The position numbers and the translations under genes are program-made. From assembly GCA_018702715.1 (NCBI GenBank), contig JABIYQ010000422.1:1-11312 (forward strand): DNA of 11,312 nucleotides, in the 5' to 3' direction. Shown here piece by piece: positions 1 through 7,479 of the stretch. Each line of letters opens with the position of its first letter. Position 1 is the first letter of the stretch. The notes beneath the pieces were generated by a model. It saw only the letters and a list, made by a program, of their open reading frames with translations. It searched no databases and was not told where the DNA came from. Source of the stretch: Desulfobacula sp. Its GTDB lineage: Bacteria > Desulfobacterota > Desulfobacteria > Desulfobacterales > Desulfobacteraceae.

Positions 1-366
1 AAAATGTTTGAGTTATTCAACCAGTTGATTGATGTTGATAAAACACAAGACGATTCAAAAGAATGCATTAATATAATTTCTGATATGAACGAATATGCTA
101 AATTGTATTTTAGTACAGAAGAAAAATACTTGAGGAAAAAGGGATATCCGGATTTTAAAGCCCATGCAAAGGTACATCGTCAATTTATTAGAACTTCTAT
201 CAGTTTGCGCCGCGAAATTGCAGATGATATAGCAAATCTAACAGATGAAGTTATAATGGAATTAAGAAACTGGTTGATAAATCATATACTTACTTTAGAT
301 TCTTTCTATGTCCCATTTTTAAGGATTAATGATTATATTGAAAAATCCAAACGAAAAAAAAAATAA
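1..366 (+). CDS. Bacteriohemerythrin-family protein, 5'-truncated by window edge
   Basis: This is a hemerythrin-like four-helix-bundle protein; the family binds O2 (or senses it or NO) at a non-haem di-iron site. The reading frame is open from base 1. The first ATG, at base 4, aligns with the middle of the usual N-terminal QHKxLFxLxN segment, so the true start and the first ligand His probably lie upstream. Counting from that Met, visible motifs are YFSTEE (35-40), YPxxxxH (48-54) with H54 and H58, and HILTLDSFY (94-102) with H94 and D99. These match the ligand pattern, except that the His of the usual HFxxEE motif is Tyr35. The C-terminus is lysine-rich and encoded by a run of ten A. About 80 bases separate it from the recD ATG. 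Membership of the family is clear; oxygen binding is uncertain because of the altered ligand. It could also be the hemerythrin domain of a longer protein. Confidence 0.82.
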   Translation, partial: KMFELFNQLIDVDKTQDDSKECINIISDMNEYAKLYFSTEEKYLRKKGYPDFKAHAKVHRQFIRTSISLRREIADDIANLTDEVIMELRNWLINHILTLDSFYVPFLRINDYIEKSKRKKK

Positions 367-418
367 TGTTTTTTATTGGTTTGGATAATGATTGTGGACT
401 GACAGGACGATTCCATGC

Positions 419-446
419 CAGGCCGGAAATAGACAGGCCGGAAATA
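419..446 (+). repeat. Short direct repeat (2 x 13 bp) just before recD
   Basis: CAGGCCGGAAATA occurs at 419-431 and again at 434-446, separated by two bases, so the period is 15 bp. It ends three bases before the ATG at 449. The second copy supplies the only Shine-Dalgarno-like bases (GGAA, 440-443) for that ATG. The period is a multiple of three, so the upstream in-frame extension stays open across it. Confidence 0.85.
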
Positions 447-448
447 TC

Positions 449-2149
449 ATGAGCCAAAATATTGCATTTGATCTGGGTGATTTATTTGAGCAACATTTTT
501 TTTCAAACCTGGATTATTTTTTTGCAAGATCCATGGCCAAAGCCTTTGATGAAAATGAATCTATAGTTTTAGTATCCTGTGCGCTTGTTTCAAAATTATT
601 GTTTGAGGGCCATATTTGTATTGATATAAAGGCTATGTCCGGAACTGTTGTGTCAATATCTGAAACCAGCGATGATTTAATTAAATTTCCTGATTTCAAT
701 TCGTGGATAAATGCTTTACAAAATTCCTTAATGGTTTCAGATAATATTCAAACCCCACTGGTTTTGGATTCTGATCACAGGCTTTATTTTTCCAAATATT
801 TTGATTTTCAAAATCGCTTGACCAAAAATATTACCCAGCGGTTTTTTTTAAAGCCCCATAAGATGGACGAGAACACAATTGATGAAATGCTTGAGTCATA
901 TTTTATGCCCCAAAATAAACATGTCATTCATCAAAAGCATGCAGTAAAGCATGCAATAGAAAATCATTTTACAATTATTTCAGGTGGGCCTGGGACTGGG
1001 AAAACATATGTCACAACTATTATAAAAAAAATATTTCTAACATATGCAAAAAAACAAGGCCTTCTTGTTCCTAAAATAATTAGTGTTGCTCCCACAGGCA
1101 AAGCTGCATCAAAAATGGACCAGGGGAGTACTATCCATTCAATTTTAAAACCTTTAAAAAATAGTCCTGGTTTTTATTACAATAAAAATAATACCTTGCA
1201 TACTGATGTGATGATTATAGATGAAGCTTCAATGATTGATATAATATTATTGACCCGGCTTTTGGAAGCAGTTCCCCTGACAGCCAAAGTGATTGTTTTA
1301 GGGGATATTTACCAATTGTCATCTATCCAGGCCGGATCAGTATTCAGTGATATCTGCAGTGCAAAAGGGTTATCTGCCAATTTGTTTTTTCTTGATTATA
1401 ATTTCAGATCAAAAGGAAAAACAGGAATTGAAAAATTATCAAAAGCTATCAATCACAATGATGTGCAAAGCATTGATGACATACTGACATCAGGCCTTTA
1501 TCCTGATGTTGTGTTTGAAAGTCTTAATAGTAAAAGCCGGATTGACTATTCAGTTAAAAAGTTTATCTTAAATGGTTATAAACGATTTGTTTTGGCTGAC
1601 ACTGTTGAACAAGCACTCAATGTTCTGGATGATTTTAAAATATTGTGCGCCCATAATTTGGGAGAATTCGGAACATTACAAGTTAATCATCTTTGTGAAA
1701 AGATTTTGCGGGCAGAGGTTAATTTTGATATATCAGATAAGTTTAAAAAAATTATTATGGTAAATACCAATGATTATAAAAAAGGCTTGTTTAATGGTGA
1801 TACGGGTATTGTTTTTGAGAGAAAAGAAGGGGCTAATACTTTTTTTAAAACTTTGGATGATTCCATAAAGCAATACCGCGTTTCAGATCTTCCAGGGTCT
1901 GATCCTGCTTTTGCAATAACGATCCATAAAAGTCAGGGATCTGAGTTCAACACTGTTTTAATGATACTTCCGGACAAGATTTCGCCTGTTGTTACAAGGC
2001 AACTTTTATATACAGGCATTACAAGGGCAAAAACAAAAGTAATTATTGTTGGAAACATAGATATTATTAAAAAGGCCATTAACCTATCTGTAAAAAGAAA
2101 CTCTGGTTTAGCCATGTGTTTGGAAAGTGTCTTGAAAAAGAAATTTTAA
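449..2149 (+). CDS. recD: Exodeoxyribonuclease V alpha subunit, RecD-type 5'-3' helicase
   Basis: This is the superfamily 1B helicase subunit of RecBCD, which processes double-strand DNA ends in the cytoplasm. Numbered from the ATG at 449 (566 residues), it shows an N-terminal RecD domain with GHICIDI, like the GHVCLxL segment of E. coli RecD; Walker A GGPGTGKT (179-186); the APTGKAA motif; Walker B VMIIDEASM (254-262); GDIYQLSSIQAGS (motif III); NFRSK (motif IV); FAITIHKSQGSEF (488-500); and LLYTGITRAK (519-528, arginine finger). Length is close to E. coli RecD, as I recall it (about 608). There is no N-terminal OB/helix-hairpin-helix extension, which sets it apart from RecD2. The frame can be extended to a TTG at 392, adding 19 residues, but those residues are unlike the family and span a direct repeat, so ATG 449 is preferred. 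recB and recC are not in the window. resB follows 32 bases later. Confidence 0.9.
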   Translation: MSQNIAFDLGDLFEQHFFSNLDYFFARSMAKAFDENESIVLVSCALVSKLLFEGHICIDIKAMSGTVVSISETSDDLIKFPDFNSWINALQNSLMVSDNIQTPLVLDSDHRLYFSKYFDFQNRLTKNITQRFFLKPHKMDENTIDEMLESYFMPQNKHVIHQKHAVKHAIENHFTIISGGPGTGKTYVTTIIKKIFLTYAKKQGLLVPKIISVAPTGKAASKMDQGSTIHSILKPLKNSPGFYYNKNNTLHTDVMIIDEASMIDIILLTRLLEAVPLTAKVIVLGDIYQLSSIQAGSVFSDICSAKGLSANLFFLDYNFRSKGKTGIEKLSKAINHNDVQSIDDILTSGLYPDVVFESLNSKSRIDYSVKKFILNGYKRFVLADTVEQALNVLDDFKILCAHNLGEFGTLQVNHLCEKILRAEVNFDISDKFKKIIMVNTNDYKKGLFNGDTGIVFERKEGANTFFKTLDDSIKQYRVSDLPGSDPAFAITIHKSQGSEFNTVLMILPDKISPVVTRQLLYTGITRAKTKVIIVGNIDIIKKAINLSVKRNSGLAMCLESVLKKKF

Positions 2150-2181
2150 GATAATGAAAAATAAACGAGAAAGAGAATATT

Positions 2182-3543
2182 TTGAAAAAAAATAAAACAA
2201 TTCCTGAATTAATCTGGCAGTTTTTTAGTTCAGTAAAGCTGGCAGTCTACACGCTTGTGCTTCTTGCAGTCACATCCATTATCGGAACTATTATCCTTCA
2301 GAATGGGACCCCGCAGCAATACTTAAGAGAATATGGTGAAGCTGTTTACAATGTGATCAAGGTGTTTAATATCGATGATATGTACCATGCCTGGTGGTTC
2401 TTAGCCTTGCTTGTAATCCTGTGCATCAATATAGTTGTATGCTCAATTGAAAAGCTTTCCATTACTTGGAAAATTATCTTCCCAAAAAAAATCAAGTTTA
2501 ACCCCGATAGATTTAGAAAACAAAAAAACCTTGAAAGCTTTTTTGTTGATAAAGATGCGCCTACCCTATTTAATGACTATGAAAGTTTTTTATCCAAAAC
2601 TATTGGAAAGGTTATAAAAGAAGATACAGCTACGGGCACTGCAATGTATGCTGAAAAGGGAAGATGGACAAGAATGGGTGTCTATGTTGTTCATTTAAGT
2701 ATCATATTATTATTAGTTGGTGCATTGATCGGTTCTTTATTTGGATTTAAGGCCAGTTTACAATTGAATGAAGGCGAGACATCCGATCGGGTTTTCCTTG
2801 CTAAAAACAGGATACCCTTAACGCTTGATTTTGCTATTCGATGCAATGCGTTTGAAGTCAAATTTTATGAAAATGGTTCACCGGAATTGTTCAGATCCAA
2901 CCTCACTATTATTGAGGATGGCAAGGAAAGTTTTACAAAAGACATTATTATGAATCACCCCATTCGGTATAAAGGTATCAATATCTTTCAATCTTCTTAT
3001 GGCTCAGGTACACCGGATAGGGTTGTTTTTGATATTATCAGGCAGTCTGATAAAAGCGTGACAAAACAAAGCATTAAAATCGGAGAAACAATTCAATTAC
3101 CAGCAGATCAGGGTTTATTTGAACTGCAGGGTTTTTTGCCGAATTATGATTTCAGGGGTAATAATCTTGGGGAAGCGTTTATTGGAAAGATCACTTTCAA
3201 AGATGCCAAAGAAATTCAAATTGCAATCCCAATAAAATTTCCCACCTTTGATAAAATGCGTAAAGGAACATTTGCCTTTGTTGTCAAAGACTTTGAACAA
3301 AAGTACTATACCGGTCTTCAAATAACCAAAGATCCTGGAGTATGGTATGTTTATTTAGGGTTTATTTTTATGATTATCGGGTGTTGGGTAACCTTTTTTA
3401 TGTCTCATCAGTCAATTTTTATTGAAATTGAAAAAACAGATGGTAATCGTTCAAAAATAAGTGTTTCAGGTACTACCAATAGAAATAACCAGGGAATGAA
3501 ACTTAAAATTAAAAAACTTGTAAAAAAATTAAAGGATATATAA
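2182..3543 (+). CDS. resB: Cytochrome c biogenesis protein ResB/Ccs1 (System II)
   Basis: This is one half of the System II haem exporter and cytochrome c synthetase, which carries haem across the inner membrane and attaches it to CXXCH apocytochromes. The 453-residue protein has the family layout. Membrane segments lie at about 18-40, 71-89 and 166-188, followed by a large extracytoplasmic domain (about 190-385) and a last helix at about 388-408. The family signature NGTPQQYLREYG (41-52) follows helix 1. His171 at the start of helix 3 is in the position of a conserved haem-ligand histidine. The start is TTG, preceded by a purine-rich GAGAAAGAGA stretch; no in-frame ATG gives a full first helix. 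The C-terminus is lysine-rich. The gene ends five bases before ccsA, indicating co-transcription and probably translational coupling. Confidence 0.92.
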   Translation: MKKNKTIPELIWQFFSSVKLAVYTLVLLAVTSIIGTIILQNGTPQQYLREYGEAVYNVIKVFNIDDMYHAWWFLALLVILCINIVVCSIEKLSITWKIIFPKKIKFNPDRFRKQKNLESFFVDKDAPTLFNDYESFLSKTIGKVIKEDTATGTAMYAEKGRWTRMGVYVVHLSIILLLVGALIGSLFGFKASLQLNEGETSDRVFLAKNRIPLTLDFAIRCNAFEVKFYENGSPELFRSNLTIIEDGKESFTKDIIMNHPIRYKGINIFQSSYGSGTPDRVVFDIIRQSDKSVTKQSIKIGETIQLPADQGLFELQGFLPNYDFRGNNLGEAFIGKITFKDAKEIQIAIPIKFPTFDKMRKGTFAFVVKDFEQKYYTGLQITKDPGVWYVYLGFIFMIIGCWVTFFMSHQSIFIEIEKTDGNRSKISVSGTTNRNNQGMKLKIKKLVKKLKDI

Positions 3544-3548
3544 CTCTT

Positions 3549-4382
3549 ATGAACTCTTCCTTAGCATTATCTTCGGCAACATTTATTTATGCCCTGGCTT
3601 CAGTTTTTTATATCGGCTCCTTTGCCTTTAAAAAGCAAAGTCTTGCAAAACTTGGATTCATTATTCTTATAATAGGGTTTTTAGACAATACATTAGGGAT
3701 TGTTTTAAGGTGGATCGAATCCTATCAGATGGGCTATGGACATGCCCCATTTTCGAATATGTATGAGTCTCTGGTGTTTTTTTCCTGGACGGTTGCGGTG
3801 TTGTATATATTTGTTGAATTCAAATATAAAGAAAGCGTACTTGGCGTATTTGCAACTCCTCTAATTTTTCTCGCAATTGCGTATGCTTCCATTGATCCGA
3901 ATGCCAGCAGCAAAATCAGTCCCCTGATTCCCATTTTAAAAAGTAATTGGCTTATTGCCCATGTAATCACCTGCTTTTTGGGCTATGCAGGATTTGCTGT
4001 GGCGTTTGGTTTCAGTCTTATATATTTTGTAAAACCAAAAGATCCAAAGGCGACCTCTATCTATGCAAAACTTCCATCCTGGGAGGTCATGGATGAATTA
4101 ACCTATCAAATGATTGTATTTGGATTTCTCTTTCTAACCATTGGCATTATAACCGGTGCGGTCTGGGCCAATTCAGCCTGGGGCAAATACTGGACCTGGG
4201 ACCCAAAAGAAACATGGTCTCTCATTACCTGGATAGTTTATGCAGTTTTTCTGCATTTAAGAATGATGAGGGGCTGGCATGGGAAAAATTTGGCATTGGT
4301 ATCTATTATTGGCTTTTTAGCCGTCATGTTTACCTTCTTTGGTGTAAATTATCTGCTCAGCGGACTCCACAGCTACGCTTAA
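3549..4382 (+). CDS. ccsA: Cytochrome c biogenesis protein CcsA/ResC, WWD-domain haem handling protein
   Basis: This is the second half of the System II cytochrome c synthetase; it is an inner-membrane protein that presents haem at its outer face through a tryptophan-rich loop. The 277-residue sequence is strongly hydrophobic, with about eight helices. It carries the WWD signature WGKYWTWDPKETW (211-223) and flanking conserved histidines H138, H236 and H274 (in the C-terminal GLHSYA). PFSNMYESLVFFSW (67-80) is also typical of the family. A weak AAGGA lies 12 bases before the ATG, consistent with coupling to resB. No thiol-reduction partner (CcsX/CcdA) is in the window. Its position directly before a multihaem cytochrome operon suggests that it serves QrcA and other c-type cytochromes of the cell. 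Confidence 0.95.
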   Translation: MNSSLALSSATFIYALASVFYIGSFAFKKQSLAKLGFIILIIGFLDNTLGIVLRWIESYQMGYGHAPFSNMYESLVFFSWTVAVLYIFVEFKYKESVLGVFATPLIFLAIAYASIDPNASSKISPLIPILKSNWLIAHVITCFLGYAGFAVAFGFSLIYFVKPKDPKATSIYAKLPSWEVMDELTYQMIVFGFLFLTIGIITGAVWANSAWGKYWTWDPKETWSLITWIVYAVFLHLRMMRGWHGKNLALVSIIGFLAVMFTFFGVNYLLSGLHSYA

Positions 4383-4414
4383 TCGTGTCGTTCATCATTG
4401 GCGTTGTCTTAATT

Positions 4415-4447
4415 TATCTTGACAAGAAAACAAGATATTAATATAGA
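4415..4447 (+). promoter_or_regulatory. Candidate sigma70-type promoter of the qrc operon with overlapping operator-like dyad
   Basis: A perfect -35 hexamer TTGACA (4419-4424) is followed after 17 bases by TATAGA (4442-4447); TAGAAT at 4444-4449 is an alternative -10. An inverted repeat, TATCTTG (4415-4421) and CAAGATA (4431-4437) with a nine-base spacer, lies over the -35 box and the spacer, where a repressor or other regulator could bind. The site is 33 bases after the ccsA stop and would give a leader of roughly 130 bases before qrcA. The hexamers and the dyad are seen directly; promoter function is inferred. Confidence 0.55.
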
Positions 4448-4469
4448 ATAACGCAAATTATGGACGGTG

Positions 4470-4500
4470 TTGCAAGACAGCAAAAGTTTGCTGTCTGCAA
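4470..4500 (+). repeat. Perfect inverted repeat (hairpin 1) in the qrcA leader
   Basis: AGACAGCAAA (4475-4484) pairs with TTTGCTGTCT (4487-4496). Outside it, TTGC (4470-4473) pairs with GCAA (4497-4500) around one bulged A. An A-tract, not a T-tract, follows on the + strand, so it does not look like a normal intrinsic terminator for ccsA. It may be an RNA stability or processing element, or a DNA-binding site. Confidence 0.7.
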
Positions 4501-4507
4501 AAAAATA

Positions 4508-4540
4508 ATCCATATAAAATCTGTAAGATTTTATATGGAT
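4508..4540 (+). repeat. Perfect 15-bp inverted repeat with 3-base loop (hairpin 2) in the qrcA leader
   Basis: ATCCATATAAAATCT (4508-4522) is exactly complementary to 4526-4540, with loop GTA. It sits 46 bases before the qrcA ATG and seven bases after hairpin 1. The arms are AT-rich and no U-run follows. The symmetry is seen directly; a role in mRNA stability or as an operator is only inferred. Confidence 0.75.
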
Positions 4541-4586
4541 AAATATGGTTAACGTATCATCAACATTTTAAATTGATGGAGTTTTC

Positions 4587-5258
4587 ATGAGCGAGATAGA
4601 AAACAAAGCTGAAAATGGTTCCACGGAAAGTGCAGGGGAATGTACTGCCGGAGAAGCAAAAGATGACAAAGGGTTAGGACTCGGTGTCATCTTTTTTATT
4701 GTTGCATTTGTTGCATGCTTCTTGTCCGGTACGCTGCTGTTTCCCAAATTGCTCTATTCAAAAAAAGAGCAGCCTTTTAATTTTGATCACGAGCTTCATG
4801 CTGGTGAAGCAGGTGATTGCGAAACATGCCACTCTGTTAGGGAAGATGGTAGTTTTACCGGAATACCTAAGCTTGCTACATGTCTGGATTGCCATACAGA
4901 AGAACCTTTGGGCGAGACTGAAGATGAAGCTGTATTTACAGAAGAGTATGTATCAAAGGAAAAAGAAGTCCCCTGGCATGTCTATTCAAGACAACCGGAT
5001 AGTGTCTTTTTCTCCCATGTAGCCCATACACAGGCAGCAGGAATGGATTGCGTATCATGTCATGGTCATATCGGAGAATCCACTTCTTCAAGACCATACG
5101 AAGAAAACAGGATTACAGGTTATAGTCGCGACATCTGGGGAAAAAATATCTTTGGGATTAAAAAACATTCCTGGGATCGTATGAAGATGGATGACTGCGC
5201 TGTGTGTCACAAAAAGGAAACCGGCCACCAGGGTTATTGTTTCCAGTGTCACAAATAA
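4587..5258 (+). CDS. qrcA: Multihaem cytochrome c subunit of Qrc menaquinone reductase (QrcA-like)
   Basis: This is the membrane-anchored cytochrome of the Qrc complex, expected to take electrons from periplasmic tetrahaem cytochrome c3 and pass them towards menaquinone. The 223-residue protein has a hydrophilic N-terminus, one membrane helix (about 30-55) and an outward-facing domain with five CXXCH motifs at 78-82, 99-103, 155-159, 204-208 and 218-222. Histidines such as those in FNFDHELH (64-71) and FFSHVAH (141-147) are placed to act as distal ligands, as in cytochrome c7/c3-type proteins. There is no cleavable signal; the helix acts as an anchor. A GGAG (4578-4581) five bases before the ATG supports the start. 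The assignment rests on the haem pattern together with the A-B-C-D gene order. The related alternative complex III has a pentahaem ActA. Confidence 0.87.
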   Translation: MSEIENKAENGSTESAGECTAGEAKDDKGLGLGVIFFIVAFVACFLSGTLLFPKLLYSKKEQPFNFDHELHAGEAGDCETCHSVREDGSFTGIPKLATCLDCHTEEPLGETEDEAVFTEEYVSKEKEVPWHVYSRQPDSVFFSHVAHTQAAGMDCVSCHGHIGESTSSRPYEENRITGYSRDIWGKNIFGIKKHSWDRMKMDDCAVCHKKETGHQGYCFQCHK

Positions 5259-5304
5259 GAAACCTAAAACACAAGAATTCAAAAACTTTATAGAGGAATA
5301 ATTT

Positions 5305-7434
5305 ATGAAAGTTGACAGAAGAAGCTTCTTGGGCTTGGGACTTGGCGCAGCCGCTGGTATTGCAGTTTCCCCTATCGGGATGAAGCTGACAGATGATTCT
5401 TCCATCTGGACCCAGAACTGGCCATGGACTCCTGTCCCGGTTGACGGAGAAGTAAGCTATGAAAATTCAGTCTGCAGTCTTTGCCCGGGTAGTTGTGGCA
5501 TCAGCATAAAGAAGATAGGCGGCAGACCCGTTAAGATTGAAGGATTGGCTGAGTATCCCATAAATGATGGTGGAGCCTGTCTCCATGGAATTGCCGGTCT
5601 TCAATACCTATATGACCCTGCCAGGGTAAAAACCCCATTAAAGAAAAATGGTGATAAATTCGAAGAAATTTCCTGGGATGATGCCATTGCTTTTGTTGCT
5701 GACAAACTTGGCGATATCAGGAAAAGCGGTGCACCTGAAAAATTGGCCTGCATAATAGATAAAGATCAAGGATCTGTTTCCGGGTTGTTTAAACGACTAC
5801 TCAAAACATTTGGATCTTCCAATTTTTATACCATGCCAAGTCTTGAATCCTATCTTGAATTGACAGCGGCAACGCTTCATGGTGAGGGTGAAACCATTTC
5901 TTTTGATCTTGAAAATGCAAACTTTGTTTTAAGCTTTGGAGCAGGGATAATCGAAGGTTGGGGATCTCCTGTAAATTGCTTTAAAGCAAATGCATCGAGA
6001 AAACAAAGACATGCAAAGCTCTATCAAATTGAACCCAGGTTATCCAATACGGCTGCTAATGCAGACAGATGGATTCCGGTGAAACCAGGAACAGAAGCAG
6101 ATTTAGCATTGGGGATTTGCGCTGTTATCTTGAAAAATAAGTTGTTTGACAGTACGGCAACTGCAAATTTTAAAGGCGGGTTAAACAAATTTGGTGCGTT
6201 GCTCCAAAAGGATTATACGTCTTCAAAGACAGCTGAGATTACAGGCGTAAAGGCATCTGACATTGAAAAAATTGCCATTTTATTTGCCAAAGCAAAAATG
6301 CCGGTTGCAGTCTTTGGTAAAGGCAGAGGTGATGGAGCTCAAAGCTTAAAAGAGCTTGTAGCGGTCCATACATTGAACTGCCTGGTTGGCAATATCAATA
6401 AAAAGGGTGGTGCTTTTGTTCAGCAGAAAACCAATTATCTTGAGTTTCCAGATGAATCAATGGACAGCATAGCCGACAAAGGGTTTGGGAAAACTAAACT
6501 CGGACCTTATGTGAATCAGCTTATTGAAAAGGTGAATGCATCTTCTGAACCTGCTGTTGAAGCTCTTTTTGTTTATAATGCTAATCCTTGTCATTCACTG
6601 CATGATTCCAAAAATGCCAAACAGGCAATAGGGAAAATTCCTTTTGTGGTGAGTTTTTCTTCATTTCTTGATGAGACTGCTATGGAAGCAGATATTATCC
6701 TGCCAAGCCATACCTTTATTGAACGACTTGAAGATGTCCCATCCGGCGCAGGGCTTTCAAAGACTGTTGTAGGGCTTACAAAACCCATTGTTAAACCTTT
6801 ATTTAATACGAAAAACCCAGGTGATGCTATACTTCTTATTGCAAAGGCATTAGAAGGAAGTATTGCCAAAAGTTTTGAATGGGAAAGTTATGAGGAATGT
6901 CTTGAAGGTGTAACTTCAAGCATTTGGGATTCTTTATCAGAAGAAGGGTTTGCCATCATATCCGAAGGCGTACCTTCCGGGTCAGCAAAAGTTAATATCT
7001 CTTTTCTTGCCAAGAATCCTTTAACTGTTCAGGCCCAGGGAGATTTTGCGCTAACTCTGATTCCAATCGATAATATGAGATTGATCAGTGCAGGCGTTGC
7101 AGCCTCTCCCTTTGCCATTAAAACGGTTTCAGATAAAGTTTTAATGGGCAGGGATATTGTCGTAGAAATTAATCCTTTAACTGCCAAAGGTCTCAAAGAT
7201 GGAGGAACTGCAACTTTGACCACACCAATAGGCACAGCCCGTGTTAAGGTTAATTTTAACGAAGGCACAATGCCGGGGGTTATTGGAATGGTTGAAGGCC
7301 TTGGTCATACCTTTGATAATAAATATGTCTCTAACAAGGGTATTAATGTAAATGACTTAATAGGTCCGGTAATTGAATCTGGTTCAGGACTGGATGCTGC
7401 CTTTGGAATTAAAGCAAAAATTTCCAAGGCTTAA
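5305..7434 (+). CDS. qrcB: Molybdopterin-oxidoreductase-family subunit of Qrc (QrcB-like), Tat-exported
   Basis: This is the large periplasmic subunit of the menaquinone reductase complex, homologous to the catalytic subunits of polysulfide reductase and formate dehydrogenase-type enzymes. The 709-residue protein begins with a twin-arginine signal, DRRSFLGLGLG (4-14), followed by an Ala/Gly-rich stretch, so it would be folded before export. Four cysteines in C-x2-C-x3-C-x27-C (57, 60, 64, 92) form the usual N-terminal Fe-S site. Family segments include the DPARVKTPL region, ADRWIPVKPGTEADLALG, YNANPCHSLHDS and ADIILPSHTFIE, then a C-terminal beta-barrel-like domain. Around 176-187, where active members carry Cys, Ser or selenocysteine as the metal ligand, I see MPSLESYLELT with no Cys. 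This fits the idea that QrcB is not a molybdenum catalyst. GAGG eight bases before the ATG supports the start. It lies 46 bases after qrcA. Confidence 0.9.
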   Translation: MKVDRRSFLGLGLGAAAGIAVSPIGMKLTDDSSIWTQNWPWTPVPVDGEVSYENSVCSLCPGSCGISIKKIGGRPVKIEGLAEYPINDGGACLHGIAGLQYLYDPARVKTPLKKNGDKFEEISWDDAIAFVADKLGDIRKSGAPEKLACIIDKDQGSVSGLFKRLLKTFGSSNFYTMPSLESYLELTAATLHGEGETISFDLENANFVLSFGAGIIEGWGSPVNCFKANASRKQRHAKLYQIEPRLSNTAANADRWIPVKPGTEADLALGICAVILKNKLFDSTATANFKGGLNKFGALLQKDYTSSKTAEITGVKASDIEKIAILFAKAKMPVAVFGKGRGDGAQSLKELVAVHTLNCLVGNINKKGGAFVQQKTNYLEFPDESMDSIADKGFGKTKLGPYVNQLIEKVNASSEPAVEALFVYNANPCHSLHDSKNAKQAIGKIPFVVSFSSFLDETAMEADIILPSHTFIERLEDVPSGAGLSKTVVGLTKPIVKPLFNTKNPGDAILLIAKALEGSIAKSFEWESYEECLEGVTSSIWDSLSEEGFAIISEGVPSGSAKVNISFLAKNPLTVQAQGDFALTLIPIDNMRLISAGVAASPFAIKTVSDKVLMGRDIVVEINPLTAKGLKDGGTATLTTPIGTARVKVNFNEGTMPGVIGMVEGLGHTFDNKYVSNKGINVNDLIGPVIESGSGLDAAFGIKAKISKA

Positions 7435-7479
7435 AATTCCAGATGTTAATTATGGGATAAATTGCTAAAGAGGTTCTTA

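Noticed and set aside
354..363. Run of ten A near the hemerythrin stop, possible frameshift joining it to recD
   Set aside because: The recD frame has a TGA stop at 389-391 upstream of its earliest start, so a slip in the A-run would not fuse the two genes. It only affects the last residues of the hemerythrin protein.
4470..4500. Intrinsic terminator of ccsA
   Set aside because: The stem is good but is followed by an A-tract instead of a T-tract on the + strand.
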